Assembly: GCF_036206005.1 (NCBI RefSeq)
Contig: NZ_CP108143.1
Span: 6,911,501-6,975,500 of the forward strand
Length of the DNA: 64,000 nt
Source: Streptomyces sp. NBC_00178
Lineage (GTDB): Bacteria; Actinomycetota; Actinomycetes; Streptomycetales; Streptomycetaceae
Direction of reading: 5' to 3'
Part shown: positions 16,593 through 27,095 of the stretch, in pieces
Position numbering within the stretch: the stretch's first letter is position 1
How the letters are laid out: the number at the start of each line of letters is the position of its first letter
Made by a program: the position numbers and the translations under genes
Notes under the pieces: model-generated
What the model saw: only the letters and a program-made list of their open reading frames with translations
What the model was told of the DNA's origin: nothing
Databases searched by the model: none

Positions 16593-17039
16593 ATGCTCAA
16601 CGCACTCGAGGTGTTCACCACCGTCATCGTCGGCCTGATGGTGGGGGTGGAGTTCTCCGTCGCCTTCGTCATGAACCGGATCTTCAACGCCCTTCCCGAG
16701 GACAGTGGCCAGCTCGCCCGCGCCCACGGAGGCCGGATGCTCGGCGCCCTCATGCCGTTCTGGTACATCGGCTCACTCGTTCTCAGTGCGGTCTGGGCCG
16801 TCGCCGGATGGGGCCACTCAGGCACCGGCCTCGTCGTCATCGCCGCCGTCCTGCTGATCGTGAGCGTGCTCATGTCGATCCTGCTGCTCGTCCCGATCAA
16901 CAACCGGGGCAAGACGTGGACGCCCGAGAACCGGCCCGCGGACTGGAAGGAGCAGATGAGCCGCTGGGACCGCTACCACTACGTCCGCGTCGGCGTCATC
17001 GTCGCCGCGTTCGCCTTCCTGGTCACCGCTCTCGTCTGA
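16593..17039 (+). CDS. DUF1772 membrane protein, anthrone oxygenase-like
   Basis: A 148-residue protein with four membrane helices. The C-terminal NNRGKTWTPENRPADWKEQ and RWDRYHYVRVG segment is characteristic of DUF1772/anthrone-oxygenase-like proteins. Family members related to anthrone oxygenases act on polycyclic aromatics without cofactors, but most are of unknown role. AGGAGG lies just before the ATG. The divergent TetR gene and the twin operators suggest induction by a small ligand, possibly the substrate itself. Confidence 0.85.
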   Translation: MLNALEVFTTVIVGLMVGVEFSVAFVMNRIFNALPEDSGQLARAHGGRMLGALMPFWYIGSLVLSAVWAVAGWGHSGTGLVVIAAVLLIVSVLMSILLLVPINNRGKTWTPENRPADWKEQMSRWDRYHYVRVGVIVAAFAFLVTALV

Positions 17040-17105
17040 GTGCGGTGTCCGCAGGGGGTTGAGGCGGGCCGACGCCGACCGGCAATCGCCGCCTTCGCCC
17101 TCCGG

Positions 17106-17290
17106 TCAAGGGCGGCCCGCCTTCTCAGGCTCGGCGGCTTGCGCGATCAGGCCCTCCGGCAGTGCCTCCAGGGCCCCGGTGTCACGCCACTGCCGGACGT
17201 GGTCGTGGGCGGTCGGCCATCTGCCGGACACCGCGCGGCATCTCCCGCCACGGTCTGCCCGTCCTGAATCTCCGGATCGCCGCCGTACTG
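17106..17290 (-). pseudogene. Relic of an IS5-type transposase N-terminus
   Basis: Two reading frames together recall the start of IS5-family transposases. The first gives AIRRFRTGRPWREMPRG, like the family's FRTGxPWRDLPxxFGxW motif. After a frameshift near 17220 a second gives AHDHVRQWRDTGALEALPEG and continues LIAQAAEPEKAG to a stop at 17106. The DDE catalytic part is missing and no terminal repeats were found, so only a scar remains. The rest of the 17040-17458 gap shows no gene. Confidence 0.6.
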
Positions 17291-17458
17291 CTGCCGCGGC
17301 CGCCCGGTGCCGGGGTCCTGTTCATGGACCGGCGACAGCGGGTCCGATGAACTCCCGCTCCACGCCGGTCGGTTGTGCTCATCGCGTAGGACGGTCTGCC
17401 GGGCCAGGTCGTGTCACGGAGACGCGGCCCGCAGATCGAGCGCGACTCGATACGTTCC

Positions 17459-17950
17459 CTAGCCGGTCGACCGCAAGGGTCTCGCGTCGCCGCTGTCCTG
17501 CCCCGAGGCCGCGTTGCGGAAGGCCCGGAGGCCTTCCAGCAGTGCCCGGCGCGACTTGGCCGGCATCGCGTCGATCGTGGACATCAGTACCTCTTCCCTG
17601 CGCATCCGCAGGTCGGCCAGGTACGCCTTGCCGTGTCCGGTCAGGCGCAGCTCCAGTTCCCGACGGCTCACCGGGCTGGGGGTGCGCTCCACGAATCCCG
17701 TGGCCTGCAGTCGGTCGCACAGTCTGCTGACCGAAGGGGAGGCCGAGCCCAGCGCCTCGGCGAGCATCCGCAGGTTGATGCCCTCCTCGCGGTCCAGGAT
17801 GTACAGCACCCTCAGCTGGGAGGGGGAGACCGGACCGGTGGGCACTGCTTCTCGCCCGTGTTCCCACAGGACTTCGAGGAGTTCGACGAATTCGGAACCC
17901 TCGCGGGCCGCGTCCCGGGACCGCTGGTCGGGTTCGGGGTTCAGGCCCAT
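17459..17950 (-). CDS. MarR-family regulator
   Basis: A 163-residue winged-helix protein. The recognition region reads LRMLAEALGSASPSVSRLCDRLQATGFVER and the beta-wing is SPVSRRELELRLTGHGKAYL. It is divergent from a STAS-domain gene, a pairing often seen in Streptomyces. A clear inverted repeat near the centre of the 308-bp intergenic region is a candidate operator. The ligand is unknown. Confidence 0.92.
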   Translation of the reverse strand: MGLNPEPDQRSRDAAREGSEFVELLEVLWEHGREAVPTGPVSPSQLRVLYILDREEGINLRMLAEALGSASPSVSRLCDRLQATGFVERTPSPVSRRELELRLTGHGKAYLADLRMRREEVLMSTIDAMPAKSRRALLEGLRAFRNAASGQDSGDARPLRSTG

Positions 17951-18140
17951 GGTGATGACACTCCGATCCGGCTACGCCTCACTCGTCCGTCTGGCCACCG
18001 GACCGGGCAAGCGAGCCGGGCATTCATCGCGCTCGTATGGAAAGCCAGGACATCGGTTCCGGGGCACACGCGTGGCCCCCGACATCGTACCCCCGTCATC
18101 CACGGTTCCGAGCTCCCGGTGAACCCCGGTATGTTTCCCT

Positions 18141-18157
18141 ATGACAATAGTTGCCAT
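18141..18157. promoter_or_regulatory. Candidate MarR operator
   Basis: ATGACAATAGTTGCCAT is an inverted repeat, ATGxCAA/TTGxCAT around TAG. It lies in an AT-rich island between the divergent marR and STAS genes. Its size and half-site style suit a MarR dimer. Confidence 0.6.
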
Positions 18158-18258
18158 GGAGTACGATGCACTGGTCGACATCCGATGTGTGATCTTCGGC
18201 GGTCACCGCCGCTCCTGCCGCGACGGCAATCGTTCCCCGGCCTGGAGTACTGACACCC

Positions 18259-18651
18259 ATGACGCACCGCCCCAACCTCGTCCTCACCGTCCTGCAGCCG
18301 GCGGACTCCGTCGCGGTGCTCACCGTGGCCGGGGAGATCGACGTGGACAGCGCGCCCGCCCTGCGGACGAAAGCCATGGAGCTGATCCGGCAGGGGAGAC
18401 CGCACATCGTGCTGGACCTCGCGTCCGTGGAGTTCTGCGACTCCTCCGGCCTCAACACGATGATCGGCATCCTGCGCTACGCGAAGGACCGCCACGGTTC
18501 GCTCTCCCTGGCGGCGCCCCCGCCGCACGTCACGCGACTACTGGACGTAACCGGCGTGGGCGTCCTGATGCCCGTCGCCACCCACCCGTCCGAGGCCGTG
18601 GAACGCCTCGTCGTGCCCCGTGGCGCCGACGAGGGGCACGGAACGGCCTGA
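18259..18651 (+). CDS. Anti-sigma factor antagonist, STAS domain
   Basis: A 130-residue SpoIIAA/RsbV-like protein. The core segment DLASVEFCDSSGLNTM contains the conserved serine of the DSSGL motif, which in this family is phosphorylated by an anti-sigma kinase and dephosphorylated by PP2C enzymes. Unphosphorylated protein captures the kinase and frees the sigma factor. Candidate partners lie within 8 kb: the ATPase-bearing PAS protein, the SpoIIE-like phosphatase and the SigB-like factor. The divergent MarR probably controls its expression. Confidence 0.93.
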   Translation: MTHRPNLVLTVLQPADSVAVLTVAGEIDVDSAPALRTKAMELIRQGRPHIVLDLASVEFCDSSGLNTMIGILRYAKDRHGSLSLAAPPPHVTRLLDVTGVGVLMPVATHPSEAVERLVVPRGADEGHGTA

Positions 18652-18712
18652 GGTGGCCCTGGCCTCTCCCCGGTACGCAGGCGGCAGCCCGGCCGGGCCG
18701 CACGTGGCGAGG

Positions 18713-19549
18713 TCAGGGGTGTTCGAAGGCCTGGAGCACCCCCGCGGCGGAGAAGCAGAGTGCCCCTGCGAGCGTGCCCCAGTCGGCGATGTCGACGTTC
18801 ACGGCGCTTCCCGTCGCGGGACGGGTGAAAGCGGACAGCGCCGAGACGATGAAGAGCGCGGATCCGAGCTGGTTGACCGCGACGATCCACCAGCCCAGGT
18901 CCCGGGGGAGGGCACGCGGACGCCCGTGGCAGACCTCGACGAGCGCGAGGTGTCCCGAGACGAGGAACAGGACGCACCCGACCACGTCCGGCGCCCAGAC
19001 CAGCGTGTCCACCTGCTGCACGGAGAGGCCCTCCAGCAGGGAACTCACCAGGTCGACGCCGAAGACCAGCGTCCCGACGAACAGCACGAACGTGCTCAGC
19101 CAGTCGATGCGCGAGGGCTCGTAGCTCCACCATCTCCACCTGGGCGAGGCCAGCCCCGCCCTCCCGGCCTCCTGGCGTGGAGCGTTGACCGACTGGAGCA
19201 GGGAGGCGTAGCCGCCGGTGTTGAAGAACAGGCCCCCGACGAAGTAGATCCAGGCGCCCGTCGCGGATGCCGGGCCGAACTGGGCCACGCCGGCGCCGCA
19301 TGCGAAGAATCCGCCACCGACCGTGAACGAGCCCGCCGCGACGGCGTTGAGCCTGCGAAGGCGACGCACGGACACGCTGTCGGCCGTCCGGGAACGCGCT
19401 TCCCGTGCTCCGGCGGCCCGCACGCCCAGCAGTCCGCGCTTGCGCGCCCGCCGCGACTCCCAGACCGCGGTGCTGCCGTCCGCGAGTCGCCAGGTCAGAC
19501 GGGTCGTGAACGGGCCCGCGCCTTCGGCGGTCTCCTGGGTTCGGCTCAC
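18713..19549 (-). CDS. Multi-spanning membrane protein of unknown function
   Basis: A 278-residue protein with a basic cytoplasmic N-terminus of about 70 residues and some six hydrophobic segments (for example FFACGAGVAQFGPASATGAW, WLSTFVLFVGTLVFGVDLV and VVGCVLFLVSGHLALVEV). No transporter or enzyme signature is recognised. It converges on the STAS gene. The start at 19549 has no strong ribosome site but fits the conserved-looking N-terminus. Confidence 0.7.
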   Translation of the reverse strand: MSRTQETAEGAGPFTTRLTWRLADGSTAVWESRRARKRGLLGVRAAGAREARSRTADSVSVRRLRRLNAVAAGSFTVGGGFFACGAGVAQFGPASATGAWIYFVGGLFFNTGGYASLLQSVNAPRQEAGRAGLASPRWRWWSYEPSRIDWLSTFVLFVGTLVFGVDLVSSLLEGLSVQQVDTLVWAPDVVGCVLFLVSGHLALVEVCHGRPRALPRDLGWWIVAVNQLGSALFIVSALSAFTRPATGSAVNVDIADWGTLAGALCFSAAGVLQAFEHP

Positions 19550-19680
19550 CCGGCGACCCTAGCCGTCCGCCGTCGCACCGGCACGGCCATCCGCCGCGCG
19601 CCGAGAGCACCGGCCGTCAGCCTCACGGCGCCGCCACGTCATCGCGAAGCCGTCCGGCCATCGGTCCGCGCGGCGGGAAG

Positions 19681-19702
19681 GCCCCGGCTCACCGGCCGGG
19701 GC
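19681..19702 (-). terminator. Hairpin downstream of the HTH-receiver gene
   Basis: GCCCCGGC and GCCGGGGC form an 8-bp stem with a 6-nt loop, about 31 bp past the stop at 19733. Confidence 0.5.
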
Positions 19703-19732
19703 GCCGCGCGGACCACTCGATGGCCCCTTCGC

Positions 19733-20551
19733 TCAGCGTTCGTCGCCCAGGTGGCGGGGAAGCGTCGTGGCCGTGTCGAGGAAGAAGGAATCGATGCTCT
19801 GCACGGTCTCGATGAAGTCGTCGAGGTTGACGGGCTTGGTGACGTAGGCGTTCGCGTGCTGGCGGTAGGCGTCGTCGATGTCGTCCGGCGCGGCGGACGT
19901 GGTCAGCACGACGATCGGGATGCTCGACAGGTCCGGGTCGTTCTTGAGGACATTGAGGAGCTCGCGGCCGTTCATCCGGGGCATGTTCAGGTCGAGCACG
20001 ATCAGGTCGGGCCGGTCGGTCTGCGGGTCGCGGAGGTACTCCAGTGCCGCGACGCCGTCGTCGGCCCGCTGGATCCCGCGCGCCATGCCCTGCTCGGTCA
20101 GGGCCTCTTCGATGAGCATGGCGTCGGCCATGTCGTCCTCGACGAGCAGAACGGTGTAGCTGCGGGGGACGAGGCCGTTCATGAGGGGGCTCCGGGTCTT
20201 GTCGTGGGGAAGCGGTCGTGATGCGGGACGGGCGGTGAAGACGAGTCCGGGCCAGCGCTTGCGGGCACCCTGGCGACTGACGCCCCAGGCCCGGCCCAGC
20301 TGTGGGTAGCCGGCGCCCTCCTGCGCGGCGGCCCGCGCGGCCAGGGCCGCGCACTCCTCCACCGCGCGGCCGAGGTACGCCAGGGCCTGCAGCGACGCCA
20401 GTGCGTCGTTCCGGGGACCGTCGGAGCCCGGCTCGCCGGCATCCGCCACCGGTGTGCGCAGGACGAGCTGCCGGGCGGCTTCGGCGACGGCCTGTCGTGC
20501 CCGCTCGGCCAGCTCCTCCTGTTCCGGAGTCATCTGCGTCTCAACTGCCAT
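19733..20551 (-). CDS. HTH protein joined in frame to a response-regulator receiver
   Basis: A continuous 272-codon frame. Residues about 1-105 are a small helical protein with an HTH-like segment (YPQLGRAWGVSRQGARKRWPG). Residues about 124-272 are a CheY-like receiver of the Rcp1 type with phospho-acceptor Asp in LIVLDLNMPRMNG, TTSA and the lysine in VTKP. No stop separates them. An internal ATG at 20182 with GGAG seven bases before it could also start a free receiver of 149 residues. Both forms may be made. It is divergent from a histidine kinase whose H-box class matches this receiver type, so the two are probably cognate. Confidence 0.8.
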   Translation of the reverse strand: MAVETQMTPEQEELAERARQAVAEAARQLVLRTPVADAGEPGSDGPRNDALASLQALAYLGRAVEECAALAARAAAQEGAGYPQLGRAWGVSRQGARKRWPGLVFTARPASRPLPHDKTRSPLMNGLVPRSYTVLLVEDDMADAMLIEEALTEQGMARGIQRADDGVAALEYLRDPQTDRPDLIVLDLNMPRMNGRELLNVLKNDPDLSSIPIVVLTTSAAPDDIDDAYRQHANAYVTKPVNLDDFIETVQSIDSFFLDTATTLPRHLGDER

Positions 20552-20575
20552 GGGAGCACCGTAGACGGCGGGCGA

Positions 20576-20605
20576 CCCCGGGGACAACCGTGGTTGTCCC
20601 CGGGG
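20576..20605. promoter_or_regulatory. Perfect 30-bp palindrome between kinase and HTH-receiver genes
   Basis: Arms CCCCGGGGACAACC and GGTTGTCCCCGGGG flank a central GT. It is 25 bp from the HTH-receiver start and 53 bp from the kinase start, so one bound dimer could control both divergent promoters. The HTH half of the adjacent gene is the natural candidate binder. Confidence 0.75.
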
Positions 20606-20658
20606 TAGGGTAGCGCCCGCCCAGGTGTGCCGCCGGGGACGAGGAGGATGAACCCGAC

Positions 20659-22272
<1,614 letters not shown>

Positions 22273-22396
22273 AGGTGCCTTCGGCGCGAGCGCGGGGCGT
22301 CATGGCGTCGCGCGGGGGCCTGCCCCGGCTTCCACCCGTTCCCACCTGGTCATACTGGTCGGCAGGAGCCATGGACGACGCGGGGGCGAGGACCGG

Positions 22397-25088
22397 ATGT
22401 TGCTGGGGCGCGGTGCGGAGCAGGACCGGATCGACCTGATCCTGGCCGACTGCAGACGGGGGAGGGGCGCCGCCCTCCTCCTGCACGGCGAGGCGGGCAT
22501 AGGCAAGACCGCGCTGCTCGACCACGCCGCGGCGCGAGCCGGCGGAATGCGCCTGCTGCGCGTCGAGGGCATCGAATCGGAGATGGACCTCGCCTTCAGC
22601 GGGCTGCACCAGCTGTTCCTGCCCGTACTGGACCTCGTCGACCGGCTTCCGCCGCCCCAGGCCACCGCGCTGCGGGCGGTCTTCGGCCTCGGCGACGACC
22701 GCGTGGAGGACCCGTTCGTCATCGGCCTCGGGGTGCTGTCGATGCTCTCGCGGCTCGGCACCGACGCTCCGCTCCTCTGTCTGATCGACGACGTGCAGTG
22801 GCTCGACCAGCCGACGGTGGACGCGCTCACCTTCGCGGCCCGCAGGATCGGAGCCGAAGCCGCCGCCCTGCTGTTCGCTGCGCGCGACGGTGCTCGCGGC
22901 AGCGTGGCACCCAGGCTTCCCACGCTCGCCGTCAGAGGGCTCGACCGGGCGGCGGCCGCATCCCTGGTGACCGGGCTGCCGCCGTCCGTCGCGGAGACGA
23001 TCATCGAGCAGGCGCACGGCAACCCGCTCGCCCTCCTCGATCTCCCGGGCGCGCTCACGCCGGCCCAGCGGGCGGGACAGCTCGGCCCGCTGGCCTTGCC
23101 CGAAGGGCCCACCGCGTTGCCCGGCCGGTTGCAGGAGTCCTTCGCCCGCCAGATCGACCGGCTGCCGGAAGCGACGCAGGTGGTGCTGCTGGTCTCCGCC
23201 GCGGACGACACCGGGGAACTGCCCCTCGTGCTGGGCGCGGCGGGCCGGCTGGGGGCCGCGGTCCAGGACCTGGAGCCCGCCGAGCGTGCGGGGCTGGTCT
23301 CCGTATCGAGCCGGACGCTCCGCTTCCGGCACCCGCTCGTGCGGAACGCCGCCTATCAGGGAGCGCCCCTGGGCAGGCGGATCGCCGCCCACGAAGCGCT
23401 CGCGGAGACGTTGGACGCCGACCGGCACGGACACCGGCGGGCATGGCACCTCGCGGCGGCGGCGACGGGACCCGACGAACGGGTGGCAGCGGAACTGGAG
23501 CACGTCGCCGAATGGGCCGGCAGCCGGCAGGCGACGGCCTCCGCGTCGGCCGCGTACGAGCGGGCCGCCCAGCTCACGCAGGACCCCCGTGCGCGGGCCC
23601 GACGCCTGATCGGCGCCGCCCGGAAGGCCGCCGAAGCCGGCCAGGACGTGCGCGCCGGCCTCCTGGCCGACCAGGTGACGCTCCCTCTGACCGATCCCGG
23701 TGCCGAAGCCGAATCTGGCCCGGGTCCGGGCTGTGGTCGAGCTCGGTTACGGCAGCCCTTCGACCGCCGGCCGCATCCTCCTCGACTGCGCGGACGCCGT
23801 GTCACGCAGCCGTCCCGACAAACTCGCCTCCCTGCTGACCGACGCCGCGCACGCGGCCCTTTCCGCCGCGGACACCGATCTCGTCCGCCGGACAGCGGAC
23901 CGCCGGCCGGACCTTCCCGTGCCCGCCGTGCCCGCCCTCCTGCTCAGCGGCCGGATTCCCGAGGCCCTGGACGTGCTGCGTACGCTCGTCACAGCCTGCG
24001 GACTTCCCCGGACCGGGCTCATGGACCGGCTGATGACCGGTATCCACTGCCGGCTGACCGGAGCCCACGAAACCGCGCACGAGATCGCAGCCGCCGCTGT
24101 GGAGCTCTGCCGCGCCCACGGCATCAGCGGGTGGCTCCCCACCGCGCTGCACCTTCTGGCGGTGACGGAGGTCTCGCTCGGCAGGTTCGACGAGGCGCGG
24201 ACGCACGCCTCCGAAGGGCTCCGACTCGCCGGCCACCACGACCTCGATCACAGGGCGGCGCATCTCCGTTCCGTCCTGGCCGTCGCGGCCGCCGTCCGGG
24301 GCGACGAGGAGACCACCCGGGCCCTGGCCGGGGAGGCGCTGGCCTACACCCGTCCCCGCGGCGTGGGGCAGGGTACGGCGACGGCCCTGTGGGCCCTCGG
24401 CCTGCTCGAACTCGGACTCGGCCGGGCACAGGAGGCGCTGGAACACCTCGACGCGGCACTCGCGGCGGCCGGTGACCCTGTGCTCGCCCCCCATCTGCTG
24501 CCCGACCTCGTGGAGGCCGGCGTTCGCGCGGGCCGCCCGGAACGGGCGGTGGAAGCCGTCCGCCTGCTCGCGGACTGGGCCGCTGCCACCGGGCACCCGG
24601 CCCCGACCGCCTCGGCGCATCGCTGCGCCGCCCTGACCGGCGCCGACGATGAGGCCGAGCGGCACTTCCAGGCCGCCCTGCTGGCCCACACGGGCGGCAG
24701 CGGATTCGAGCGGGCGCGGACCGAACTCGCGTACGGCGCATGGCTGCGCCGGATGCGGCGCCGGATCGACGCCCGCGACCAGCTCAGCGAGGCGCTGACT
24801 GCCTTCGAGCAGATGGAAGCCCGTCCCTGGGCCCTGCGGGCCCGTGCCGAACTGCAGGCGGCGGGCGGGCACCAGGACCGGTCCGGGGACGGGACCGACA
24901 TCCGGATCAGCCGGCTCAGCCCGCAGGAGCGGGAGGTCGTGCGGCTCGCGGCCACGAGGGCGACCAACCGTGAGATCGCCGTACAGCTGTTCCTGAGTCC
25001 GCGCACGGTGGGGCATCACCTCTACCGCGCCTTCCCCAAGCTCGGCATCAGTTCCCGCACGGAGCTGGCCTCGCTGCTCACGTCATGA
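22397..25088 (+). pseudogene. LuxR-family AAA-type regulator split by a one-base frameshift
   Basis: Two frames together make a LAL-type regulator of about 896 residues. The first (from 22397) holds the ATPase: Walker A GEAGIGKTALLD and Walker B LLCLIDDVQWLD. The second (from about 23700 to 25088) holds the TPR-like region and the C-terminal LuxR HTH (LSPQEREVVRLA...NREIAVQLFLSPRTVGHHLYR). Similarity to the family passes from one frame to the other at GATCCCGGTG (23692-23701). Removing one C from that CCC run restores a single frame. Sequencing error, true decay and slippage are all possible. The second part could start from GTG 23700 and yield a free TPR-HTH protein. Confidence 0.8.
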
Positions 25089-26024
25089 CCCGGGCGCCGA
25101 GTAGATCATCCGGATCTCGGTGGTGCGATAGCTGGCCCGGGCGAAAGCCGCCGCCATCGGGGCGTTGCCCGTATCCGTGGTGGCGGTGATCAGTTCCGCA
25201 CCGGACTCCGCCTGGACGCGCGTGATCTCGGCGAGCACGTCGTCGACGTATCCGTGGCCGCGGAACTCCGGCACGACGCCGAGGTAGCCGACGTTGCGGT
25301 TGTACGGCGTGGCCGAGGGGACCGCGAGCCCCGCGATCTCGCCCTCCGGGGTGCGGGCCAGCCGCCACCACTCCCGCTCGCCGGGGCAGCCGAGATAGAA
25401 GTCCATCTCCTCCCGGGCCGTGGCCTCGGGGCCGAGGGTCGCCAGATTCCGTCGGGTCTCACCGTCCAGGCTGCCTTGGGCGATCCGCCGGAACACCTCC
25501 AGGAACTCCTCGTCGGTCGCCTCGGTGAACGTGAGCCGGCCTCGGGACCGAGGCACTCCGGACTCGGGACGCCACTCCAGGCGCAGGCGCTCCACCTCGT
25601 CCGTCAACCCGGCGGCCAGTGCCGCTGTGCGGCGCCACGCGAGGGCGCCCGCCACGGCCGGATCCGAGCGCCAGTCAGGGCGCAGCGTCAGGTTGTACAG
25701 CGGGAGTCTGGACGCGCCCTGAGAGGCGAAGGCCCCCAGGCCCGCGGTCAGGAGTTCCGTCGCGAGCGCCGACGGGTCGGCGACCGAGCCGTCCACGTGC
25801 AGACAGTCGAGAGCGATCGGGTGCGTGCTGGACGCCTGGCCCCACCACAATGCCCGGGCCACGACCCGGTCGTCCTCCTCGGCGATCCAGGTCCATTCCG
25901 GCCGGTACATACCCTGGCCGAGTTCGTCCACATAGCGCGCGGCCTCGATCCAGCCGACGGGTTCGTCGACGGTGACGGCGACGACACGCTCGAGGTCGGC
26001 CTCGGTCGTAGGGCGAATGATCAT
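25083..26024 (-). CDS. Tandem GNAT acetyltransferase
   Basis: A 313-residue protein with two GNAT-like halves. The C-terminal half has the acetyl-CoA loop region VGYLGVVPEFRGHGYVDDVL followed by TDTGNAPMAAAFARASY. The N-terminal half is more degenerate. Such double GNATs often act on small molecules. AGAGGA precedes the ATG. Its stop overlaps the stop region of the convergent LuxR gene by six bases. Confidence 0.88.
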   Translation of the reverse strand: MIIRPTTEADLERVVAVTVDEPVGWIEAARYVDELGQGMYRPEWTWIAEEDDRVVARALWWGQASSTHPIALDCLHVDGSVADPSALATELLTAGLGAFASQGASRLPLYNLTLRPDWRSDPAVAGALAWRRTAALAAGLTDEVERLRLEWRPESGVPRSRGRLTFTEATDEEFLEVFRRIAQGSLDGETRRNLATLGPEATAREEMDFYLGCPGEREWWRLARTPEGEIAGLAVPSATPYNRNVGYLGVVPEFRGHGYVDDVLAEITRVQAESGAELITATTDTGNAPMAAAFARASYRTTEIRMIYSAPGS

Positions 26025-26248
26025 GTAGGTCCTCTGTGTTCGACGTGCGTGATGATGCCGCGCCGGGGTGGAGTCGGCGTGCCAGTAGGAACACTAGGCG
26101 GGACGACCTGCACCGGCATCGGTCGTCACGACTTAACGTCGCCGGTCGCGAAGACGTACGGGTGCCCCGGCCGGGAGCGGCCCCCGCCGGTAGCCGCCGG
26201 GCCGACATGCCTACGGCGTCGCGGTCGTCGGGCTGCCGGCCCACTCGC

Positions 26249-26776
26249 CTACTCGCTCAGGATGCGCTCCCACAGCAGTCCGTCGTGCCAGCTGCCGTCG
26301 AGGCGGATCGAGGAGCGGGCGACCCCGTACGGGCTGAACCCGTTGCGGCGCAGCACGCGTTGCGAGGGAAGATTCGCCATACGGGTGGACGCCTCGACGC
26401 GGTGCAGCCCGAGCTCGTCCGTCATCCACCGGATCGCAAGCCCGACGGCGCGCCCGGCGTGCCCTTGGTTCTGGGCGACGCAGGCGATCCAGTACCCGAG
26501 CGAGGCGCGGCGCAGGTGCGGCTGCGGCAGGATCCCTCCGACGGTGACCTGCCCGATCAATCGGCCGTCGGCCAGCACCACGCCCGGCCACACCGTGCCG
26601 GCCCGGTGAGCGGCCAGCAGGCCGTCGATCCTCTCCGCCTGGCCGGCCGGGGTGAAGAACTCGGGCGGCTGGGCCGGCTCCCACGGCCGGAAGGCCTCGA
26701 CGTCCCGTGCGCGGTGCGCGGCGACCGACGCGGCGTCCCCCGGCTCGATCAGGCGGATCGAAGTGCTGCTGCCCAT
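26249..26776 (-). CDS. RimJ/RimL-type GNAT acetyltransferase
   Basis: A 175-residue GNAT. The core segment LGYWIACVAQNQGHAGRAVG and the C-terminal VEASTRMANLPSQRVLRRNGF are typical of N-alpha/ribosomal-protein-like acetyltransferases. An in-frame GTG 15 codons upstream exists, but the ATG at 26776, preceded by AGAGGG, fits the domain start. The substrate is unknown. The 224-bp gap to the previous acetyltransferase shows no hairpin. Confidence 0.88.
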   Translation of the reverse strand: MGSSTSIRLIEPGDAASVAAHRARDVEAFRPWEPAQPPEFFTPAGQAERIDGLLAAHRAGTVWPGVVLADGRLIGQVTVGGILPQPHLRRASLGYWIACVAQNQGHAGRAVGLAIRWMTDELGLHRVEASTRMANLPSQRVLRRNGFSPYGVARSSIRLDGSWHDGLLWERILSE

Positions 26777-26827
26777 GGAGTGACCCTCTCGCCATGCGTC
26801 GGATGAGACGGCCGGTGCCACGTGCGG

Positions 26828-26907
26828 CTGCCTGTGCGCGGCACCCTACGCCCGGTGGGTCGTGGGGCTGCCCGTGCGCGGCACCCTACGCCCGGTGGGT
26901 CGTGGGG
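26828..26907. repeat. 40-bp tandem duplication
   Basis: Two adjacent 40-bp copies (26828-26867 and 26868-26907) differ by one base (CCTG versus CCCG). They lie upstream of the acetyltransferase gene and about 190 bp before the next gene on the other strand, so they may duplicate a regulatory segment or simply reflect recent slippage. Confidence 0.95.
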
Positions 26908-27095
26908 CGGAACCGGCGGCTCCTGCCGGTCGATGAGGTCCGACGCCTCTCGACGGCGCGGCCGGTGAAGACCGGGAGCCTCGGATTGTTGCGGCCGGCC
27001 GCCGCCGGACGGGTCGCGGTGGGTGCGTACGGGTGTGGCGGTGGATCCGGCAGGGCATCGCGTCGTCGACCGCGCAGGACGAAAGGAGATCTGCC

